NCBI RefSeq assembly: GCF_008831285.2
Contig: NC_045143.1
Location: 17,336,464 to 17,400,463, forward strand
Direction of reading: 5' to 3'
Length of the DNA: 64,000 nt
Source: Nymphaea colorata
Taxonomy: Eukaryota > Streptophyta > Magnoliopsida > Nymphaeales > Nymphaeaceae
Shown one piece after another: positions 54,752 to 64,000 of this stretch; the first letter of the stretch is position 1; each line of letters begins with the position of its first letter. Position numbers and translations under genes: made by a program. The notes below the pieces were generated by a model. The model saw nothing but the letters and a program-made list of their open reading frames with translations. It did not search any database and had not been told where the DNA came from.

Positions 54752-56113
54752 ATGAGAATTCTATCATGGAATGTGAGGGGTTTTTCCCATCCTGCAGCCA
54801 GAAGAGAGATGCAGCTCATTATGCAAGATCATTCTCTATTCATACTATGCTGACCATTTCAAAGTTGGACACGAGGGGCAACCCCTTAAAAATTTGGCTT
54901 CAATTCTACTGCTTAGGCATGCGGAGGAGGTGCTAAAGTGGTCATGGCATAGGACCCCTCTTCGCTTATAGCAAAGCAGGTTCATTCTTCCCCTTTCTCT
55001 CTGGAAGTCCATTGCAAGTGTCGACGGTCAGGAATAGAGTTGGTTGTTGCCGGTAAACTCCCAATTTGATAGTGAGAACATAACAACTGCTTTAACTCAA
55101 CGGTACCTTATGCAACTAAATGTACCAGTTTGCACATAGTGGGGGATTTTAATGCTACTGAGAAATGGAGCAGACAAAACAGGTCACACCCGGTAACCAG
55201 AGCTATGACACTTTCTCTTCATTCATCGACACCCTAGGCCTTGAGGTAGTTGATGATACTTTACAGAGTTTTACATGGAGCAATAACAAAAATGGTGATG
55301 CCTTGATTCAACGCTGCCTTGATTGGGCGCTCACTAACCATAGATCCAAGACTTAAAAGTCTTGCCTAGAGTAATGTTGGACCACAGTCCGCTTCTCCTT
55401 TTCATTTTGGAACCACAACACAGGCCTTATGGCAAGCCCCTCTTCAAAATTTTCAACTGCTGGACTCTTAGAGATGTCTGCACTGAGGTGGTTCGGATGG
55501 CCTGGTTGGGTGATTTTCATGGTTGTCGTATGATAAAGTTGTTAAGGAAGTTGAAGTGCACTAGGATTCAGCTTGCTGAGTGGAATTCTATGGCGTTTGG
55601 TAACACCACCCTTCGTATAGGCAAGTTGAGAGTAGATCTGGATAAAATCCAAATTGGGTATAGGGGCACCAGCACTAGATATGGCGAAAAGGAAATTCTA
55701 TTGAGGCAGGAATTACACAAAGCTCTTGAGGAAGACTACCTCCTACGAAGTAAAAAGCAAAAATAAGCTGGCTTCAAGATGGGGACAGAAGCACAAAAGC
55801 TTTTCAATCAAAAGTCAAGTGCCGCCAGAAAAGAAATATGATACAACACTCACTCTCTGTGGATGGCGTCCTATTTAACCACCCGAAGCAAGTGGACTTA
55901 GCTGCCGCAGATTTTTTCCATAAATTCTATATGGTTTACCAAACAGGTGGCTGGCTGCTCGACGGCTACTGTGAAGGACCTAGCTTGACCCTGACTGAAT
56001 CCCTTTGGTTGGAGCTTCCTCTTACAGACGAAAAAATTCGACAACTAGTTTTTTTTCCAATAGCGATACTGTTTGGTTGCAAGGACAACTATTTCCAAGA
56101 CACTTGTTCTTAG
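54752..56113 (+). pseudogene. L1-type LINE ORF2 remnant: endonuclease and pre-RT region
   Basis: Starts MRILSWNVRGF, the hallmark of the apurinic-type LINE endonuclease. Frames then break. Later blocks are RCLDWALTN (55310-55340) and PRVMLDHSPL (55362 on), matching the RLD-R-L and SDH motifs of the endonuclease C-terminus, with Ser of SDH changed to Leu. The pre-RT helix region follows (FNCWTLRDVCTEVV, LAEWNSMAFGN, LLRQELHKALEEDYLLRSK), then in a shifted frame WLQDGDRSTKAF and SVDGVLFNHPKQV. Similarity stops at about 56110, before the RT domain, so the 3' half is missing. Confidence 0.75.
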
Positions 56114-56263
56114 AATACGTGTCCTAAAACAAAGAGTCCTTATCCATATGGATGAATTATAATTTTATCCAGTGTTTATTTATAAGGACAAATTTTTCTA
56201 ATTTGTTTTATTTGCCATTTGTTTAAATAACTAGACGGACAGGTTTAAGACATGCTTTCCATT

Positions 56264-56323
<60 letters not shown>

Positions 56324-57360
56324 ACACGTGATAAAACAAATGAAAAATATGAACTAATAAAAATATTTTTTTTCTCTCAATAAAAAATTTACACATGACA
56401 AAGGAAGACTATATAGAAATGTGATTAGATATGTTATTGAATTGCTTCAAAAAAACTATACATGAAGAAAATTTTGACATGCGACTTAGAAATAAGATCA
56501 GATTCAAAGTTAAGAAATGATACACACTCATATTCAAATTTAAATAAATGTCTGATTAAAACTTCTTTAGGACTCGGTTTATACCAAATATCCATCCATT
56601 TTGAAGTTAGTTCTTAACATATTTTAATGTAGTTTGGATTCAGTTTAAAAGCAGATTCAAATTATGTTGTGAACTTGGAAGTTATATTCAAATTTTGAAG
56701 TTAAACTCGTATTTAGATATAGTATGAACTCTTCTTCGTTCTTATTTGATCTGAATATGAGAACAATTGATAAAGCAGATAAGGTAAAGATCTTTATCTT
56801 GAATTTGATGTGTTGACCATACCTAGTACAATACCCTATTTCAATGCGTGTTGGCTGATACAACTGATATTGATAACATTGAGTACAACTGTCTCTTAAA
56901 TATTTTATTTGCGAGGATTCCCCGGTATTTGATAATTCAGAGTTAGCATCTCCTTACTATCCGTGAAATTGGAGACATTCGCGAAGGGATGACGTTTGAG
57001 CTTGTTCTATTTACTTTAAGACTCTTTCCGATTTCTCTAACAGTTAGGAAATGCCAATAGTTTAATATTATTATTGACAGGTCATTGCAAATTGTTAGGC
57101 TAACAATTTTGATTCCTCATTTAATCGTCAAACTCTGGCGAAGGTTGCCAGCTCAGTTCGACTAAAGCCAAACAAACTAAATGCGCTAAATATATTAAAA
57201 AAAATTAAAAATTGAAAATTGCACTGGTTGGTGCAGGATCAGAAAGATTAAGATTGGCATGCTGGAAATTGATAATAGAAAGCAAGAACGATTTGGAGAT
57301 AAGGACAGGAAGTTAAGGATTCCTCGCCTGATATAGCGGGCCCCAATCTTTTACCCTGCC
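56114..57360. other. intergenic stretch upstream of the ABHD18 gene
   Basis: AT-rich, without recognisable genes. Contains the CT/TA microsatellite listed separately. The promoter of the downstream gene is expected near the right end. Confidence 0.4.
56265..56322. repeat. compound (CT)n(TA)n microsatellite
   Basis: About 18 CT units (one interruption) followed by about 10 TA units. Confidence 0.95.
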
Positions 57361-58042
57361 CCTTGGACATAGGGGCAACCAAAATCCATACCCCGGCTCT
57401 TCTTCTAAATATCCATCTTTCCCTAGTCCCACGGTTTTGTCATCCCGGTTTGAAAAAGAGGAACAGAAAAGGAGAGAGAGAGGAAGAGAGCGAGAGAGAG
57501 AGAGAGAGGGAGCAATTCCGTCTGGTGTGTTGCGGTTTCGACAGATCAGATCTTCTCTGGTTTTACCCTCTTATTGGTTGTTTGCTGTGTCTTCTCGGGT
57601 TTGACCTGCTAGTTGCTGCCAACTCCAGATTTGCCAATTTTAGAATATATTTCCTTCGTGTTCTTATCGGAATCTCTGTTGCAGTTAAATCAGAAGATTT
57701 GAACTTTGTTGGATTTATTCTTGTGGAAGAATTGGAAGCCATTGCTGAGAAATCGTTCAGAGGGCTTTTTCTCTGTTATTCTTGGTTCTTAGAGTTGTGG
57801 ATAGCTGGGTATTGTGATTTCCCTCGTAATCAATCAGAAAAATAGCTTCCATTGCATTTTTTTCGATAATTGGTGTCATAGGTATCAAGGTAACCAGGTG
57901 AAATATCTCGGTAAACCTGCTGGCTTTCGAGTTTTTAAGGGGCTTGGCAGTGGGTAGTTGAGATCTCCGCGTGAGATCAACCAGAACATTGGTTCTTCAT
58001 CCGGATCTTTTATGTTTACGACTGGTGGTGTTCCTAGCAACG
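57361..58042 (+). promoter_or_regulatory. probable 5' leader of the ABHD18 gene with GA tract and upstream ORF
   Basis: A (GA)-rich tract (57468-57512), common in plant 5' leaders, is followed by TC-rich sequence. An upstream ATG at 58012 in a weak context (TTTTATGT) opens a 32-codon frame that ends at TAG 58108-58110, overlapping the main start out of frame. The main ATG at 58043 has a strong context (A at -3, G at +4). Leaky scanning past the uORF is plausible. The transcription start cannot be placed. Confidence 0.45.
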
Positions 58043-61000
58043 ATGGTTGCCGTCAATTTGGGCGTACTTCACTATGTATTGGATCACATTTACGGTGCTT
58101 TTGTTCATAGGACGAAGTTGACGCCACCATTCTTCTCCAGAGGATGGGGTGGGAGCAACCTGGACCTTCTAGAGAGCATCATCAAGCAATTCTTTCAAGG
58201 GGTGTCAGGCCAGAAATGGCCTCCTCCCGGGTTGGTTCAGCCGGTGTGGAGGACGGTGTGGGAGACGAAGACCACTTGTCTTAGAGAAGGGACCTTCAAG
58301 ACGCCCTGTGATAGGCAGGTGATTGCAGCATTGCCTCCTGAGAGTCACAACGCCAGGGTGGCTTTCCTCGCTCCCAAGTTCGTGCCTCCGCATCAGATGG
58401 CATGCGTGGTTCATCTTGCAGGTAACCATCATACGCCGTTTTTTACGGTTCCGTCCTGATCGTTTATTCTCTCCCTTAATAGTTTCATTCTTTTGATTAG
58501 ATCTTTGTTTGTCTGTAATTCAATTCTGTATTCTGCGGCTGATATTCTGCTTCTGATATATGTGGAATGTCTATAATAACATGTTACCTTCTTTCGGATT
58601 CCCAAGTCTGAGTTTGGGATTACGGTCCGGTTTGTCCGTTGATTACGGTAAACGTTCACGAAGTCAATTTGCCAGTAAGTTCTCATAGGCGAAATTTGTT
58701 ACTGCATTTTTAGCAAACAAGAAGTACGAATTTTCCAAATAACGTTTGCCTTTGTTAGTTTAGGCGTCTGAAGTTGCTCAAATTCTTCAGTTTCTTTTGC
58801 TTGCTCTTTGAACAAAAATCCTGTGGATTGAATTGTAGGCACTGATAATAAAAATTGTCAGGTGCCCAATAGCAGACCCAAGATTTTGTTGCTTGAAAAT
58901 AAAATGTCTAGTACATTGCATTCTAAGTATGGTGCCTTGTACAACTCAGGCTTTGGCCATGGCAGTAGAGACATATGCAAGGGACCAGTTTTTGGGACTA
59001 GACACTGTCGTTAGCACCAACCAAGACAACGACCACCACAACCAACAAAACTAACCAGTGAAAATCTCCAGCACCACCAAGCTCTGCCTCAGCTCAGTAT
59101 TTACAGCACAATCTCAGGCACAAGCACAGACAACTATTCGCTATAACATTACCAATCTCAGGCAAAAGCACATGCATGCACACATCATGAACCTGCATGC
59201 ACATATATGTTTAGTGCATTATCACATGCCACTGGAAAAGGTAATCAGCCAATGTTTGGATATTTTTAAGTGGCAGGTCGTCTAAGAATGTATAGCTCAG
59301 GTGATCAGCCAAGCTTGAGAGCTCAACGCAAGCCTAAACAAGAGTCAGAACTTTATTTAAAAAATTTATCAGAAGTTTCATTTAATTCTATGTTATGGCA
59401 TGTGTGTGTGAATGTGTAAAGTGGATACTCGGACATGAAGATTGCCTAGTCCATAGGATGTTGAATGAGGTTGCTCAACTGCTAGTTGGCATTGCATTGG
59501 TTATGTTGTTTTGGTATTTATCCATGTATTTTTTTTAAGTCGTTAGGTAGTTGGCTATCAATTCAAAAGCTTTTCTGTTTAAAAATGGAAACTTGATTTC
59601 AAAGCCTATAACTATAAGCTGCTTGAGTTTGCCTTTTTCTTGGATCTCTATGGATCAATAAATTCTGGCTTCTGTGCCTGGGTTGTACTTGTACTTCTGT
59701 TTAGGAAGTTATCAGCTGCAAAGTATGGTTCATATGGTGCTATATAACTACTATTTAGAGATAATTGTTTCAATTTTGACCAGGCACAGGTGATCACACA
59801 TTTGAGAGAAGGTTACGCCTTGGAGCTCCATTATTGAAAGAAAATATTGCTACCATGGTGCTTGAAAGGTTAGTATTGTCTATGTCATCCCGACAAGTAA
59901 TGCAGTAATATATTTACCTGATTATGTTAACATGTGTTTTTCTTGAAAGCATTCTAAGTCATGAATTTAAGCTGAATGTGTTACAGCCCTTTTTATGGTC
60001 AGCGGCGCCCAAGATTGCAACATGGTGCAAAGCTCCTCTGTGTCAGTGACTTGCTGTTATTGGGCAAGGCCACAATCGAGGAAGCACGTGGTCTCCTGAA
60101 CTGGTTAGAGAATGAAGCTGGGTATGGCAAGATGGGTGTTTGTGGTCTTAGTATGGGTAAAAGTTCCATTAAAAACTTAATCCCTTTTGCATTTTGTATT
60201 CTTTTATCAAATTTGTTTTCTTTCCAGCAACTTTAGCCAGGATCATTTCAAGTGTTCCACTCTCAAATTGATCTAAACTTTTGTCAATAGCTTGCTATTT
60301 ACTTTCTCCAAACTTATTGATGATGTTTTATCTCTAAAGATGTCCAGAGTTTGTTCCTGTGAAAAAAATTGGACGCCTAAAGGACATCTGTTTCTATGCA
60401 TAGTTAAAATATTGAATTTAATAGATGGCCTTGAGATGCTTGTTTGGCCTATGGAAACCTCAATCATGGAACTATAACATTTTATGAAAAAACTGAATTT
60501 GAGTTATGAGTAATTTCTTTGCCAACAAACCACATGGGCTTTTCTCAGTTAAAAACCAGTCTTATTGAAATTCAAAACCATGTATGGCTAGTTGGTTACA
60601 CATTTTATCTTTCCCCTTGTTAAGATGGTATTGCGTCAAGAAACAAATTTATGCTAATATGATGTCCATTATCGCCAACCCTCTCTTCACTCTGATCCAG
60701 GGGGAGTACATGCTGCAATGGTTGGGTCACTTTATCCAACTCCAATTGCTACTCTGCCATTTCTCTCCCCACATTCAGCAGCTGTTGCCTTCTGTGAGGG
60801 AATTTTGAAGCATGGTACGGCTTGGGAGGCACTTAGAGAAGACGCAACTCAACAAGCTGCAATGACTCTTGAGCAAGTGCAAGAACGCATGCGTTCAGTA
60901 CTTTCACTAACAGATGTCACACGCTTCCCTATTCCCAAGAATCCAAATGCGGTCATTTTTGTTGCCGCCACAGTGAGTTTCTATGCTTTGTCATTAACAT

Positions 61001-63171
61001 GATATTGTTGCTCAATGTTTTTTTTTTATATCTTTTGGCTGTGAGGATGTGTTCCCATTATGATGGTGCCCTATGCATTTTATTATTGCACTTTTTTCGT
61101 GTGGAGCTTTTTGTTTCTAGTTACTGTGCTTGATTTGTCTGTCATATTGACTGTTTATAAGTAGGTCCTCTAAACATTTCAACCACCTATTCAGTGAAGA
61201 GTATATTGGCTTTCTTTCTTACATCTATAAGGCACATCTACCTGCACATAACCTTTGGTTTATCTCTTTTTGACATTGATGTTTGTTATCTGTTTTCCTG
61301 ACAGAACCGTATCCATCAAACAACCTTGAACTATCAGAAACCTTGCCTTTGCCTTTCCTCAGCTTGCTTAGTGCTTTTTTTTTTTTTGGCATGCTTGTGT
61401 TGTTTGTCCTAATACTATGTTTATTCAAAATGCATTTGTTCCTCTTAGCTGCTACTGAACCTAGCTTCAGTGAATCATGTTGGAAATTTCTTATTGATAG
61501 TCAATAATGTTTACTGGCCTTTTTAGCTGGTACAATTGATTTTTCAAGAAATGGAGCCAGTAAAAACCACAACTGATCCGCACACTCATACATATACTCT
61601 GTGTTTCCAAAAAATATGTTGTTAATGCATTTTTTCAGCCATTTATTTATTTTTTCTTTGTAAAAAAACATTGATACTCATGGGTTTATGCCAATGGAGA
61701 AGTTGATCTCAGCTTAACCTGCCTTTAGACCACATCCCTATGCCAGATTTAAATAAAAAGTATCCAACTAATTGCATATACAAACTATTGTGGCAACTAG
61801 AAAATATAATGTCTTATATATGTATGTATGTGTGTGTGAATCTTGAATATTTTCCACTTGCTATCTTGCCCCTATCCCCTTTTCTGGGAATTAATGTGGA
61901 TATATTTTTTGTCTCCAGAAAATGAACACTTGTGCACTTGTCTTACAACCTAAAATTCGATGCACTTACTTTCTATGTATCCATGTGTAGTCCCTTAAAG
62001 GGCCTAGACTTAAAAAAGGAAAATCAGTCATATTTATGTAAAAACGATTACCTTTAATTTTATTTCTGCATGTATCATGTATGTGACAGGATTTAAGGGT
62101 ATGAAAATACAAGCGATGACAAAAGTTTGCAAATATTTTCAACAGCATCTTAGAATTCTTATGTTTATTTTAGTTTCATGTTTAGGTACTTCCAACACTT
62201 TAACAGTTTAACTAAAGTGGACTTTCCAACCCATATCCTTTACTTGATATGACTTTTCTTTGTTAGTTCGTCTTGACAAATTCATGCATCTACTTGCTAA
62301 TTTTGGCATATTGAATGCAACCTCTAGACTGTTTATGCCTTCTCAAGCATAACCTTCTCTACTTTTATCTGGATGTTTAGATTGCAGTAGAACTTGAGAT
62401 TATATCTTGTTATGGTAAAGAATGAATTTTGTGTGCTCATACTCTAAGAACTGTGGTTCCTAATATTGAAGGAAATAATAGCATGTCATTTGTAACTGTA
62501 AATGAAGGCATTCATTCAACATTGTGATCTGCAGGTTTTATGAAGGCATCTACTGGTTTGATGTTCTTCATTCAACATTGTGATCTGAAGTGTTACTGGG
62601 TTTCGAAGCAGCCAATGGAATTTATGGTTGCTTAGTGGTCATGAAGTAAATAAAATAGCTCATATAATGATAAAAGCTGAAGCAAAGAGTCCTTAATGGT
62701 CTCTCTGGTATCCTAAAATACTGACATTTTTGGGGTTATCAACTTTTTGCGGGACCAAGCATGATCCTAGGTCAACTTATTATGTATTTATCTGATCCAA
62801 ATTCGAACTGTTGAAGGCCCTAATGGCATCAGAAACAAGGAACTGTGGGTAAAAATATGTTTGGGGATCGTGCACTAATATTGTATATACTCTATGTTAA
62901 GAAGAGTATGTCAGCTTATGTACCCTCGTTCTTTAAATTGTATGTTCATTTATTCAGTTATTAGGATTAATCTGATTCTTCTGCTAATATTTATATTTTC
63001 ACCTACTTTTAGGATGATGGTTACATCCCAAAACATTCAGCATTAGAACTTCAGAAAGCTTGGCCAGGTTCAGAAGTCAGATGGGTCACTGGTGGACATG
63101 TTTCATCTTTCCTCCTCCACAGTGATGAATTCAGAAAAGCAATAGTTGATGCCCTTAACAGATTGAATTGA
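58043..63171 (+). CDS. ABHD18-type alpha/beta hydrolase (DUF2048), five exons, 354 residues
   Basis: Coding exons: 58043-58421, 59784-59868, 59987-60156, 60701-60972 and 63013-63171 (stop TGA 63169-63171). Introns of 1362, 118, 544 and 2040 bases, all GT-AG. The joined length is 1065 bases, a whole number of codons, and phases agree at every junction. The product begins MVAVNLGVLHYVLDHIYG. It has the family phrases KPFFSRGWGG-like (PPFFSRGWGGS), LAGTGDHTFERRLRLGAPL and GARGLLNWLE-like (EEARGLLNWLE), the nucleophile elbow CGLSMGG (Ser210), a catalytic-Asp candidate in TDDGYIP (Asp303/304) and His331 in GGHVSSFL. Family knowledge: ABHD18 proteins are conserved from plants to animals; animal ABHD18 has been linked to mitochondrial lipid metabolism, but the plant substrate is not known to me. 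The length is typical for plant members. No retroelement lies in the exons; the introns look unique. Confidence 0.92.
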
Positions 63172-63570
63172 TAAATCAGAATGACAGAACCGCGATTGAA
63201 TTGGATGTAATTTTTTATTCTTTGTGTGCTAATTTTTGTTGCAAGACAACAAATGTGCGGGATGCTGTCGAACTGATGAAAGTTAACTGTTGGATATTGT
63301 AAATAGATCACTCTCATTTGGCAAGTGCAAATTCTCAAACCTAATTTTTTTAGTGACGCGGATGAGTTGGCCAAAGCCAGCATGAGAGCTCATGCAACAA
63401 TATGGTAGTTTCGGGACTAGTCAAGGTCTTCAACTTGGCACTTTCCATTTCCTTTTCATCGCATGCTTATTACATGTGGCGGTACAATTTCAAATTTTAT
63501 TTCAAGGTTTCCTTGTTAAATGATTTTTGAGATAAGCTTATGGATTATGTATATTATGGGAAGTAAGACT
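63172..63570 (+). other. 3' untranslated region and downstream flank of the ABHD18 gene
   Basis: U-rich after the stop codon (GTAATTTTTTATTCTTTGTG). No canonical AATAAA is seen close by. No other gene. Confidence 0.4.
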
Positions 63571-63830
63571 GTGCTGAGATCTATAAGTCCCAAACTATGG
63601 CCATCCATGACAAATACAACATGATGAAGGAGTTTGCACCAGATGAAAAGGTTTGTCTTTAACTTATATCTCCAATCCTTTATAGGAAAGTTCAAATCGC
63701 ATAAAGATGGCCCATCTGAGGTTCATGAGGTTTTCCACATGGACCAATAATTTCATACGACCCAAAGACAAGCACCGTTTTGAAAGTCAAGCTAAAGCAT
63801 TACATTTTTTCACCTTATATATGAGCTAGA
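63571..63830 (+). pseudogene. Ty3/gypsy integrase C-terminal fragment (Athila/Tat-like)
   Basis: Reads IYKSQTMAIHDKYNMMKEFAPDEKV, then with frame changes GKFKSHKDGPSEVHEVF or GFPHG, and ISYDPKTSTVLKVKLKHY. These correspond to the tail of Athila/Tat-type integrases (HDK, FPG-K-SRW-GPF, EVFPHG, LKHY). Stops interrupt it. No LTR is seen up to the window end. Confidence 0.6.
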
Positions 63831-64000
63831 CTCTTTCTATTGATATTATTCACTGTGAACGCCTGTGCACTTCTCGGGCCTAAGTTGTAAATTTAACACT
63901 ACGTGGGAGGAAGCAATTCACTAACTATTTGAAGATACCAAACTTAGCACTATGCAAAAGGCTATGTCACACGGACTCTTCAAAAAAGGGGCCATAGCCG
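63831..64000. other. window end, unassigned
   Basis: No recognisable coding or repeat structure in the last 170 bases. Confidence 0.3.

Noticed and set aside
57363-57845. 160-codon ORF upstream of the ABHD18 gene
   Set aside because: It spans a GA microsatellite typical of 5' leaders and has no recognisable domain; treated as untranslated leader.

Overview
The window looks like a retrotransposon-rich stretch of a flowering-plant nuclear genome. It is AT-rich and has nested LTR retrotransposons (Ty3/gypsy of the Tat/Ogre type and Ty1/copia), a decayed plant L1-type LINE, small DNA transposons, GT-AG introns and (TA)n/(GA)n microsatellites. I cannot name the species. Only one complete host gene is convincing. 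Everything here is read by eye; no alignment or database search was run.

Layout. 1-6667 (minus): the 5' part of a gypsy element (A) with gag (running off the left edge), a separate plant mobile domain (PMD) ORF and a 3.8 kb 5' LTR. 6694-6843: a damaged exon that reads like a plant RAD4/XPC homologue. 6.8-9.5 kb: non-coding, with a small CACTA-like element. 9.57-17.6 kb: two older LTR pieces of the same gypsy family in opposite orientation, the second split by a 2.1 kb TIR transposon. 18976-19207: the first exon of an LRR protein gene, cut by a 100-N assembly gap (19208-19307). 19308-33986: gypsy element B, nearly complete, in the order LTR, PMD ORF, gag, protease, RT, RNase H, second RNase H, integrase, LTR. 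33987-34720: a copia integrase remnant (minus) that B has broken into. 35510-40383: copia element C (minus). 40.4-47.8 kb: mostly unassigned sequence with a hAT-type MITE, a gypsy integrase tail and GC-richer repeats. 47828-52997: copia element D with perfect 5-bp target duplications. 53.0-56.1 kb: a decayed LINE. 57.4-63.4 kb: a five-exon alpha/beta-hydrolase gene of the ABHD18 (DUF2048) family. 63.57-63.83 kb: another gypsy integrase tail.

The most interesting content is the pair of gypsy elements A and B. Each carries, between the 5' LTR and gag, its own ORF encoding a PMD protein, followed by a 170-185 bp spacer and then gag. Both elements keep the order, the spacer length and the protein motifs, although the proteins have diverged. 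Element B has the Tat-lineage hallmark of two RNase H domains, and a pyrimidine-rich splice-acceptor-like site precedes RT. Its gag-pol is in one frame throughout, damaged by in-frame stop codons rather than frameshifts.

The ABHD18 gene is the functional landmark: all four introns are GT-AG, the phases agree, and the 354-residue product has a GLSMGG nucleophile elbow plus Asp and His in the expected places. The LRR gene and the RAD4-like exon are fragments. The flanks of element B (LRR gene on the left, copia on the right) do not match each other, so the assembly gap probably hides much more than 100 bases or a misjoin.
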